Shown here piece after piece: positions 1 through 10,700 of a stretch of 64,000 nt of DNA. Location: the NCBI GenBank assembly GCA_949752735.1, contig OX457053.1, positions 22,509,818-22,573,817 on the forward strand, in the 5' to 3' direction. Both the position numbers and the translations under genes were made by a program. This DNA is from Lumbricus terrestris (lineage: Eukaryota > Annelida > Clitellata > Crassiclitellata > Lumbricidae). Position 1 is the stretch's first letter; every line of letters starts with the position of its first letter. The notes under the pieces are model-generated. The model was not told where the DNA came from, did no database searches, and worked only from the letters and a program-made list of their open reading frames with translations.

Positions 1-3000
1 AGGAATCGTTTCAAAACTACATATTAGATAGGTAGGCTAGGCCTAGTGATGACCGGGGATGAATTGCCCCCTTATCTTTGGTGATTACTGCAAAACTCGA
101 TAATATAATTAGCCTTAAATGGATTCGTATAAATATGGAAACAGATACAGAGAAAGTCACATATCTTCATTCTGGTCATATCAAATGACGAAATCTCTTT
201 GGAATTGTGATACCTGACGTCTCCCTCACAAGCTCACTTAATCTGAAGATGATTGGAGGAGGTCAAATTTTTTTGCAAGAAAAAACCAATTGACCAGCGA
301 TATTTTTGGAGGAATAACTCGAAAAACTCGAAAAACCTCCTCCAAACCAAATCAATACATATCTTTCTTGTGTGTGGCCCCATTGGCATCACATATCAAC
401 AAAGATAGCCTCATTCGAATACAGAATACTAGAGTTATTGCGTTTTTTCATCTCGGTAACCATGCATCCTGATTGAAGGTTCCACAAGTTAGATTCTTTT
501 GGACGGCTAGGGCGCTTCTTCGATAAAATGTCACTATTTTTGACCAAAATAACGTTCATTCAGCCTCCCTAATCATTCTGCGGGATGCTGCTCGAGCTAT
601 TTCCGGGAACTTTAAATTTTCACACATTTTCAAGAAAAACCATGATGTCCAGCGATATTTTTGGAGGAAAAACTCGACCTCCTCCAAACCAAATCATAAT
701 AGTTCCACCTTGTGTGGGGTCCCATTGGCATCACACTTCTGCATAGATATCCCCATTCGAACACAGAATACTAGAGTTATTGCATTTTTTCATCACGGTT
801 ACCATTGTGATTGAAGGTTTCAAGAATGAAATTCAAATGGACGGCTATGGTGCTTCTTCGACAAAATGTCACTATATTCAACCTAAATCACGTTCATGTT
901 GCTCCTCCCATCATACTGCCGGATGCTCAGGCGATTAATTCCCGCAATGTCTGAAGACTCATCATCGTTCGGTTAACGATGCAGTACTGGTGCAGAGAAG
1001 CAAGGCAGCAGCCGTGACGCTTCGCATGGTGGTTATGATAACGACGATAATAATTTATTAGGAGCACTCTATAGAGCGCCTTTTCACAGCATCGCTCGGC
1101 TAAATAATTATAAACACGTAGCACATAGCAAAAGCGCGGTGTTGCCTTGTGGAGGTACGCGAGCGATGGACAAGAAGCTCAGCCTGAACAGATGAGCAAA
1201 GGCGTTGGACATTCGAGGTGGAATTACTGGAATAGCAAAGTTCTCGCAGGTATGGGAAGTTGAACCCTCGATGAAACGCCATACCGATGCAAAGATCATG
1301 GAGAGGGTGCCAATAAAATACCGTCCGCAATCCGCACTTATTCAGAACATGGCCAAGCTTTGGGATGCGACCATCAAGGCGTTCCGCCGTGCGCACAACC
1401 CGATTCAGGCACTCCATCCTAAATGCATGGATAGTGATGTATAGCCCACATATCGATTCCGCCTTTCTCATTATCAGTATTTAACTCGTCCGAACACGTA
1501 GGTAGTTCTATCGATGAAAAGAATACCAACACACACACACACAATCACGCAGAACAACATGCAAACCATCATGCGTATACAAAAGCGGTGCAGAAGACCA
1601 ATCGAATTGATCACCAGGAAGTATGGCGCGCCGTGCGACAACTAATGGAGCCCTAAGCACGCCAGCCATCAACGAGCATCATCGATCGAACCTTTGTGAA
1701 GTGGTCGTTGCTTTTCCTATCCCAATCGAAACTCGACAAAAGCACATTGCAAGCACGCATTGCAATCGACTACTCGTCAATGCGAAACTTCTTCCGATCT
1801 ATCGTTTTCCTATCTCACGCTACAAACAAAGTCGTAAAATGGTTTATTGTCATGCTCACGAGATTTGCTTGAAATTAGGCCACTCCCCGGTTGTGTTCTG
1901 GTAAATATGTTGCGTGGCATGTCATCACAGACGCATGTATTGGCATATCATGAACACAATATGTTGCTATGTATTAATGTGACATGTAGAATTCGTGCTT
2001 TCGTATAAAATATTTATAAATGCTTCACGTAGACAGGTATACTCAGATGCGCTCTCAACTTCAGCGTGACTAGAGATAACAGTCCAATATGGTGAGAAAG
2101 GAACATAGTATTCACGCATATAGTAGTAGGGCCTATAGTTACACATGTACTCATATACGAATGTATACCTGTCCGTATGTAGGCTATATATGTTTGCATA
2201 TATGCATGCAAGCATGTATACGTATGGATGCATGGATTGATTTTTGTATACACATTTCTATGTAAGCATGTGTTTGGAACTTTGGATCTGTATGTATGGC
2301 CCAGTATGGGTAGGAGAATACGCATGTAGGCTACACACGTATTCATATCTGTGCATGAAATATGTATATGCTATACCGGTATGCGATTTTAAATCACCAA
2401 GTAGGGCCTATGGCGTTGTAATTTGTATGCACATATAATTATGACTTTTCTATTATGCATGAATGCAGTGCATATGTACTTTTTTACGCATATGTGATTA
2501 GACTAGATAGGAAATTGCGTAACATTTTCTCACATTCCATTACATTTTCAGGCCATCACAACCATGTACAGATCTTGCAGTACATTTTGCAACAGCTTCA
2601 AACAATGTACAGAAGGAATTAAATAATAATTATTAATTAAATAATTGAATAACATTAATAGTTAAATAACTCGAGCAATGTTAAAGTTTATTAAAAACAA
2701 CCATTATAACACAAAACAAAAACGTTTGATCAATTTGATCCGATTATAACATGCAAGTAAATAATTCAGTAATAGGAAAATACATAACGCGAAAATTATT
2801 TATAGACACATTGAGTAAATCAGAAATGTACAATTACTAAACACATCATTTATGCAGTTTGCAAGAAAACATATCGACACGAACCAAGTACTGGAAAAAC
2901 GTAATTGTAGTGTAAGAATCTTTAAGACTAAATTCGTGCAGTTACGAAAAATTGACAAAACTGAGTGATAAAATCCAATGAAACGCATATGTGGGCCTAT

Positions 3001-3983
3001 TAATACCGATAGCGTCTTTCTGGCATCTTGCAAAGGCGATGTAGTGACGGAGTATGCTTTACGTACCATGCACTTTTCGTAATTAAGCAGTGGCGTAGAC
3101 AAGGGGGATTTCGGGGTTAAATTCCCCCCATTGGCTTAGGGACAAGTTTTTTAAAGGTAAATGTGTATCCACTTAAATAAGAAAAACCAAACATTTGTAG
3201 TAGCAATTGTTTTTCTTACTTTATTCCATATGTTACTTTATTCCCTTTTAATTTACTGTAATACTGATGGATTGGTGTCAGGAAGGACATCCGGCCAGGC
3301 CATAAAACTCCCAACCCCCAAATAATAAATTCACTGTAATTAGGTGTCATTTAGTGGAGCAGGTGTCACAGTCCCTGAAGCCCTACACTGCAGGCATAGG
3401 ACGTAACATTTGAGACATTTATATAATGTCTTATCCATAAATCTCGCATTTAAGCAGCTTTTTGTAAATCATGTAAAGTATGGCACAGCAATAATGAAGA
3501 AATTTATATTGCGCCATTAGAGCGACCCCACAAGTGATCCAAGAGATAAATGGATTGAAAAGGAAGTAGATGATGATAGGCTATAGCATGATTATGGTCA
3601 GGAAGAGTAATGTATTATGTAAGGTAATAAGGTTCCGTAAAATCATATACTGGATCAAACGATGATGGTACGCATTGTATGATATAACGGCGAGGTATGG
3701 TAACTAATGTTTAAGATACGATAGGTAAATGCAAGCCATCGAAATGTCTACTGTATAGGCTACAAGACATTACTTTTCTAGTTACCATTAAACAAAACGA
3801 TCAACAAAACAATAATACAGCCACAAAGTCATTGACATATTATACATGCATGCCGAATCAAATGTGCACTCGCACGTCTGCACGATCTGGCATCCCAAGT
3901 CACCGATATAGACTTCAGTATTCGAATACCACTGAGCAGGCTCGACACTGCTTAGTGCCATATCAAAGATGATTAATCTCGCC
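1..3983. other. Intergenic 3' flank, no gene seen
   Basis: Only short unrelated open frames. It contains a direct duplication (275-570 and 633-900, offset 358 bp) that includes CAGCGATATTTTTGGAGGAA. An AT-rich tract rich in ATGTAT words lies at 2,140-2,480. A CAGTGGCGTAGAC repeat start is near 3,092, whose downstream part (3,268-3,310) reappears inverted near 53,820-53,870. I support no gene here. Confidence 0.6.
275..900. repeat. Direct duplication, about 300-bp units 358 bp apart
   Basis: Both units carry CAGCGATATTTTTGGAGGA, CCTCCAAACCAAATCA, CCCATTGGCATCACA, ACAGAATACTAGAGTTATTG and GACAAAATGTCACTAT-type words in the same order with moderate divergence. No coding potential is evident. 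Confidence 0.75.
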
Positions 3984-4130
3984 CATAGGCGCAACCACCC
4001 TATGGGACCCACGGGACGCGTCCCCCCAACTTTTGAGTGGTCCCCTAGCTTTATTATTATGGTCCCCTCCAACTTTTAGGACGTGATTCATTATGGTCCC
4101 CCCAACTTTTAGGACGTGATTGCGCCTATG
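3984..4130. mobile_element. 147-bp MITE with 8-bp target duplication (copy 1)
   Basis: Terminal inverted repeats start CATAGGCGCAACC and end GATTGCGCCTATG. Perfect flanking duplications ATCTCGCC lie at 3,976-3,983 and 4,131-4,138. The interior has two near copies of CCCCCAACTTTTAGGACGTG. The 8-bp duplication fits the hAT superfamily (established property of hAT). No coding capacity, so non-autonomous. Confidence 0.88.
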
Positions 4131-5706
4131 ATCTCGCCCTCCTCCTTTCTCAAGGCTTTTGACTGGCACTTTCAGAGAACAAACAGTGGCACTCTCCATA
4201 AGCACACTGATGAACTATCGCCTGCACGCAATGCCCTACAACTGCATACATAATACATAATACATAGGCTATGCACTCACGATGATGTCAATATTTTCTC
4301 ATCTGCGTACGTACAAGTAGCGATCCACCCTTCCCACCGAAAATGATCGAGTTTGAACATGACTTAGGATGGTGGCAGTTTGACAAAGGGAAGACATGTC
4401 GGTGGGCTACTTGGAATCGATTCCATAACACCAGTTCGTCTTGGCTGCTCGATTCTTGGCTAGACACCAAGAAAGGAAAATATGGCCAATAATACTGTCT
4501 GTTATTTTGACGAAAGTGGAAAGTGGTATTGAAAGTTGGATCGAAATTCACAAATCGTGGCCTTCTTGCAATTTTTTTTCTGATAAAATGGTAATCTCCC
4601 ACAAAACGAAAGCAAATGAACCGTCAGTAGGCCTATTATATTAGGTCTTTTAAATGCACGCTATATTATACTGGAACAAAATTATGCTGAAATAATAAAT
4701 GAGTAATAGTGCTCTGTGCGTGGGATAGAAAGGCCTAGTATCCATAGGCCTAGTAAGAACAATCTGAATATTTGATGAACCATTTGAAATAGGAAAGGAT
4801 TTCAGACTTGCTTCAAATTAATACAATATAATTATGTTTCAATCATTTGTACTATAACATAGGACAATATTTTAGCTTAACTTATAAATGCTGAAAGCGT
4901 GGAATGGCATCAATAGGACTACTCCAAATATCCACTTATAGGGAGAATTTCAGCTTAACTTCAAAATTAAATACACTTGGCTTGGATTCCATAAATCCGA
5001 ATGTAAGCTTAAACTCTAAGCTTAGATTATATCCAAGCAGATTAATTCTAAATTTCAGTCGGCCTTAAAATCAACAGTGGATGTTCTAAGATGGGCCTAC
5101 ATCAGATTGGCATGAAACAAAAAAATATTTCGTCCAACATAATTATGAACACTTAACATCATTGTGAATACTTCACTTTTGAGATCCCAGTTTTTACTTT
5201 TACTTTAAACAGATCGTAATCGTAAAATCGTAAACTCGAAATTTCTAAAGCGAGATTTAAAGCGAAATTTCTAATACTTTCAAATTACTTGAAAGCCAAG
5301 CGCGGGGCATCAGCTTATTCACGAGCGCTGCGTTGAGTTAGAAGGGTTGTCCGTGAGAGTAGTCCGTGGTGGTCCGGGTCGAGAGGTAACAACAGCCTTC
5401 AATTACCTCCAGACATACCGAATTTTTATCGATACACGAAATGGATAAAACATAGGATAGGCTATAGGGAAAGATATAATGAACTGCTATTTCAGTGACG
5501 TCAACATAGGAACAAATGACGGATAAGCTATCTAACGTAACATCAACGTGCTGTACAACGGACTGACTAAAATCCGAAACAATTATTATTTTTATAAAAC
5601 AGTTGTACATCGAGTCGCCACAAAAGCCGTATAAATAACACAGTGGCGGTAGATAGGTGGGCTAAAACTTTTTACAAGGCACTGGGAAAGTTTCGGACCC
5701 ACAACC

Positions 5707-5933
5707 CATAGGCGCCGACTCCACAGGGGGCAGCAGGGACTTCCCCTAATTATCACCAAGATGGATGGATGAATGGATGGATGGATACAAAGATGAATAG
5801 TACAACAGTTTGTCTGCTGCCAGTTGAAAGGGCATGAATAAAGGGGAACTCGGGGAGATGCAGGGGACCCTGGGAGGATAAGCAATAAGGTGAATCTTGC
5901 CCCATTACCTTTCACTAAAAGTCGGCACCTATG
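5707..5933. mobile_element. hAT-like MITE with CATAGG-type TIRs
   Basis: The ends CATAGGCGCCGACT (5,707) and AGTCGGCACCTATG (ending 5,933) are inverted repeats with one mismatch. The flanking 8-mers CCACAACC and CTGCAACC match at six of eight positions, an eroded duplication. The TIR shares CATAGGCGC with the 147-bp MITE, so they may belong to related families. The interior holds a short ATGG repeat. Confidence 0.7.
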
Positions 5934-6121
5934 CTGCAACCAATCATCATAGAGTTAGGCCTACGCACGCTGTCTTTGTCACCAAAATCTTCCTCTTGTC
6001 CGCCACTGGTTACAATCTTACATTACGACGCAAGTTAGATATTATTATAATTATAGGCCTACCCTTTATGCAATACTTTTCACAGGTGGGCTCGTGCAAA
6101 AGTTCGATTGGCAGTGAAAAC

Positions 6122-6267
6122 GTTGCATCGTGAATATGCATGATTAAGTTACATGAATAATGATACAGAAACGCAACTTCATCAATATTCAACATTGCAT
6201 CGTGAATATGCATGATTGAGTTATATGAATAATTGTACAGAAACGCAATTTCATCAATATTCATGAT
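6122..6267. repeat. 73-bp tandem duplication
   Basis: Two copies of TTGCATCGTGAATATGCATG...ACAGAAACGCAA follow each other with a 73-base offset and few differences. Confidence 0.8.
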
Positions 6268-7244
6268 TCTTGCATGAAATGTCTGAACCATTTTAGTTTC
6301 ATGCTTTCGTTGTTTAACAGACGCAGTTCGTTGTTCTGTTAATTCAACCGTAGACCTACGAATCGGTCAATTCTAATTTCTTTGCGATAAAAACAAAATG
6401 GCGGCCATGCAAACAAAATGGCGGCCGTGTACTACTTCGCAACAGTCCCCCACATAGGCCTACAATCTTCAGAGTCACGCTTCGATACCAATTCGTCAAC
6501 GCAAAAAGATCAACACGCCACCTTGCGACTGCAGTGGTAAACGTCGGACCCCAAGCGAGTAGCAGATGTGCTACATCCGACACGTTTAAACCGATTGAAC
6601 GGTTTTCTGATTTTAACAGTCTAACTTTCTAAAATGATTGCTTCACGGTGGCTAAATGGCTGATTTTTTCATGACAACCCATGGACCGATTAGAAGCTCA
6701 CGGCTTTTAAGGCGGGTACATTACAAATAATTGCTTTTTTTGCTAATTTAACTTAATGTTAAACAGTCATGACGCCATAACACACTAAGAAACTTCAAGG
6801 TGGATGACTGTGAGCTATATAAAATGCATCCACTAACCATACAAGACATCGTAAAAATTAAATTCTATTAAATTCTTTAACGTCAGCACAATCGCTCAAG
6901 AAAATATGACTAGCATTAGCAATAGCAATAGGCATTAGATGGGCGTGTCTAATAGTTAAGTAGGCGTGGCCAAATAAATGCAGGCCTATATACGAAGACC
7001 CAACACTACCAACATGGAATCTAGTTATCTATCTATTCCAATTGACCGGACCCCTGAAAGGAGATCTAGCCTAGATCTGGAATATGCATAGGCTGACAGA
7101 TCACGAAAGCCACGTGGGCGTGGTCATATGCATAACCATGAAGGCAGCGGAAACTCAACTGGCGTGGCCTAAATTCAAGGTCCAATAAGGACACGACAGT
7201 CTTTACATAATTATACGCCTCGCAGGACGTATTACACAGTCAAA

Positions 7245-7555
7245 AAAAGCCTGCTCACGCCCGCAAAAAAGATACCCAAAAATGGGTTTCAACGACACGC
7301 CCAACATGTCGGTAACTTCTTCAGTCTTAGATTGGAAGGCGGAGCAAGCCTTCTAGGTACACGCCCATATTAGGGCAGCCCACACGCGAAGACACGCCCA
7401 CGAAGGCGGAGCGTCAGCTAGGACACGCCCAAGAAGGCGGAGTAAGCCAACTAAGACACGCCCACGAAGGCGGAGCGTCAACTAGGACACGCCCAAAAGG
7501 CGGATTAAGCCAATTAAGACACGCCCACGAAGGCGGGGCATGCCGGCAGAGTGTG
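7245..7555 (-). repeat. GC-rich array just downstream of the NAV stop (3' UTR or flank)
   Basis: On the plus strand a unit of about 32 bases, GACACGCCCACGAAGGCGGA, repeats with alternating variants (GCGTCARCTAG and GTAAGCCAACTAA), so the true period is about 64. On the sense strand the units read GGGCGTGTC, close to the KLF/Sp box. Similar single words occur at 6,940-7,170. It begins within ten bases of the stop codon. Confidence 0.75.
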
Positions 7556-7558
7556 AAG

Positions 7559-7705
7559 CTACGTTTTAGCATCGCTGGCGACCGGACTCTTCGGAGTCGA
7601 ACTGCAGGCTCTCGATTCGTGGCTATCGAGACTCGTGGAGTCGCTCTCGTTACTTGGGGGGCTTGAGTAGCTGGCCGCCTCCTGCAGGCGTAGGAGCATA
7701 TTCAT
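7559..7705 (-). CDS. NAV: NAV exon W21, last exon and stop
   Basis: Acceptor CTTCCTACTTCCAG precedes ATG at 7,705. It reads [20 protein letters not shown], then [20 protein letters not shown] and PVASDAKT, with stop TAG at 7,559-7,561. Vertebrate NAV2 ends MNMLMRLQEAANYSSPQS..., so this is the true C-terminus. No clear polyadenylation signal is seen on the minus strand in the next few hundred bases, so the 3' UTR end is not defined. Confidence 0.96.
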   Translation of the reverse strand: MNMLLRLQEAASYSSPPSNESDSTSLDSHESRACSSTPKSPVASDAKT

Positions 7706-10700
7706 CTGGAAGTAGGAAGACAAAGGATAAATGATTAGAAGCAGGATGAGAATTTGGTGGGGCCTTGGGGTTTCAACCCCTCAGTCTTTCTTAGAGCCCC
7801 CCATAGTAAAGTGGTTTTAACAGCCCAATTCCAAGCGGATCATAGTCCAATTCCCAGTTATTTTTCCACAAATTTCACATGATTGCAAGCAGTGATATTT
7901 GACTTCAGGAAATAATTTTCGTTTTACTTCCATTTCAGTTTGGACGGCCTCAATTTCAGTTCTAATTCAGATTCAGATATAGTCCTTCAAAAATTTCAGT
8001 TATACTTCTAATCAGGACTTTTTAACATGCAGTTATACACAAAATGTGCAGTTCTAAATGGATTTGTGCAGTTGTAGAAGCACTTCTGTACAGTTAAAAC
8101 TAGTAAAAAAAGGTCATTGCCCTCCGATTGGAAGTAATTTGCCATGGATGATGGGAAAGGAAAGAAGGAGTTGTGCAGTTCTAAAAATTCTTTAAAAACA
8201 GCCCTGCTTCTATTCAGTTTTCAAAATTATTTCGGCTCTCGATTCAGTTCTTGTATGAATATAATTTCAGTTTTACTTCCTTATACAACTTGCGTTTAAT
8301 TATTAACTTAGAAGGTTGATAAGACATAGTCTGTGAAACTTCTGTCGTATCGTTAACTCTCACAGCTTTATCGTTTGTACATATTGTTCCTAGCACAAAA
8401 TGCTGATGATTGATGATTGGATGATGATGATGATGATGATTATGATGAAGCTGATGAAGATGCCGATGAAGATGCTGATGAAGATGCCGATGAAGATGCT
8501 GATGAAGATGCCGATGAAGATACTGATGAAGATGCCGATGAAGATGCTGATGAAGATGCCGATGAAGATGCTGATGAAGATGCTGATGAAGATGCTGATG
8601 AAGATGCTGATGAAGATGCTGATGATGATGCTGATGATGATCATGATGCTAATGCTGATGCTGATACTGATGCTGACGCTGATGATGACGGCGACGACGA
8701 CGACGATGATGATGGTGGTGATGATGACGACGACGACAATGATAATGACGACGACGACGACGATGACGACGACAACGACGATGACAATGATGACAAAAAA
8801 TGACGATGACCAATAGCCCAAAAAATTGTCGTTGTCACCAGAGGGTCTTTGTTTTCATTGTCACTTGACGCCGTCTGAGATTTTCCGGGGGCAAGACCGC
8901 CTCCCTGCGGATCATACCCCACGTCTTCCGTGCGCAGGTGAAGCAGGGTCGGCATGTCACCCTTGCTCCACGGGTACGTCTCGATCACCCACTCCGCCGG
9001 GTCCTCCCATGGAGCCCGATGCCCGTACGTCTAAAAAATCGGTCAACGACATCCGTCTTTATCAACTGCAGCAGCTAGATTTATATAGCGCCTCGAGAAA
9101 AGAAATTCCTCAAAGGCTTTCACCGTAAGTAGGACGAGTCCTAATCCATGATGTTCTAATTAGAGTCTGATGATGTTAACTTAGCAAAATTAACCTCACT
9201 TAATTAGTTTAACCTATAGTCTAATCTAATCTAACCTAATCTGGGCGACAGTTGCAGTTTAACCTCACTGTGTGATAACAAAGACCATTAGCGGCGTCCA
9301 CCTCCTCTATCCAGGCTTGGGATTGGCACTGGCAGAGTGCAACCAGTGGCGGAGTTCTAATCTATAATATAACTTAGCCCTGAATAGAGGAAAGAGGGCG
9401 CACTATATAACTGCTATACCTTTTGAATTTTAACTAAAGATAGGATAGCCCTTATGTTACTAGGCCTACTAATGATACAAAAAGTAAAACTGAAAACTTA
9501 ACAGTAATTATTAGAAACCTATTTGAAAAATATACCAAGGTTCTTAAATTTGCAACTTGTATTTTTCAAGTTCTCACCAGCACATTTATAGGCCAAATGG
9601 TGACCATTGTGATCGCCCTCCCCCCACCTTAAAAATATCTGCGGACGCCGTTGAACTTAGACCAATCCGGCAAAACTTAACATCACAAATCTAGTATATA
9701 CGACTCGGTGTGATCAAGTGTGACTCAATATAGCATACAGAAATTATATATCCTATTCAGCCGATGTTGGGTCGGGAGCACCTCTGAGAAGGCAGTCTTG
9801 AAGAGGCGCCATACAAATTCTAATAATAAATCTAATCTAATCTAATCTAATCTGTTCACAATAACATCATCAAATCAAGCCTAATTTTTAATACTAATCT
9901 GTTTTAATGACTTCTATAACGCCACTGACATAATTTATCCATCTATCTATCCAAACATTCGTCCGTCCATCCATCCATCAATCCACCCATCTATCCATCC
10001 GTCCATACGTCCGTCCATTCATTCATCCATCCATACATTCTATCCATTGGTTGTTTGATATTTACCTGTATTCCTTCTCTGACTGCTTCCAGCAGGTAAG
10101 GAACGATGGAATAATTCCAGAGGTCTGTGAACCAGACCTGAGCATTGGAAACATCCATCGGACAGGCCAGGAACAGCCTTGGACCTGGAAAGGGAAAGGG
10201 AAGGATACATCTCCACATACAATTTACAGTGATGAACGGCATGGATGAATTAAGGATGAATGATAGGATCGACGAATGGATGGATCGATGCTCAAGTGCG
10301 CATGTACGACGATTGTACGTACGCCCTGTTATGATTATCATAACATGGTGGATGTGTTTCTATGTTCAATTGTTATAGCGCCCCTTCGAGATTACTACTC
10401 AGAAGCGCTTCCGAATACACTGCAGCGCGGACACTGAATCGGAGCTTCACGCCGAAGCGCACGAGCAATTGCGAGTTATTTGCCAAACACCCCACGCAGC
10501 GGCTTGAGATGGATTCGAACCTGCAACCCTCCGGCTGCAAGGCAACGAGCATACCAACTACACCACCGTGTCCCACGGATGCGGGCGCGCATGCATGAAC
10601 GAGAGGACGGTTGGAAAGACAGATGGCTAACTAAATGAATGACAAGATGGAATCAAGGAACGAATCTATGAGCGAATTAATATAATACTGATGTATCTAC

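Larger units (their letters stand above)
4131..7244. other. Intergenic 3' flank, no gene seen
   Basis: No supported gene. It contains the MITE at 5,707-5,933, a 73-bp tandem duplication at 6,122-6,267 and two CAAAATGGCGGCC words at 6,395-6,430. A word cluster at 4,136-4,190 (CTCCTCCTTTCTCAAGG, GACTGGCACTTTCAGAG) belongs to the dispersed family also at 9,250, 10,760 and 33,140. Confidence 0.5.

Noticed and set aside
1205..1444. 79-codon plus-strand frame (MDIRGGITGIAK...)
   Set aside because: Short, unrecognised, and also open antisense; chance ORF is adequate.
4288..4602. 104-codon minus-strand open frame in the 3' flank
   Set aside because: No recognisable domain, no splice or promoter context, and overlapping open frame on the other strand.
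8417..8803. Asp/Glu-rich open frame of 128 codons
   Set aside because: It is a GAT/GAA/GAC trinucleotide array in a NAV intron, antisense; a triplet period keeps all frames open. No splice or promoter support.
10480..10570. tRNA gene because of GGTTCGAATCC and a tRNA-like 5' half
   Set aside because: No complete cloverleaf or acceptor stem; the same sequence recurs many times with a common tail, so it is a SINE head.
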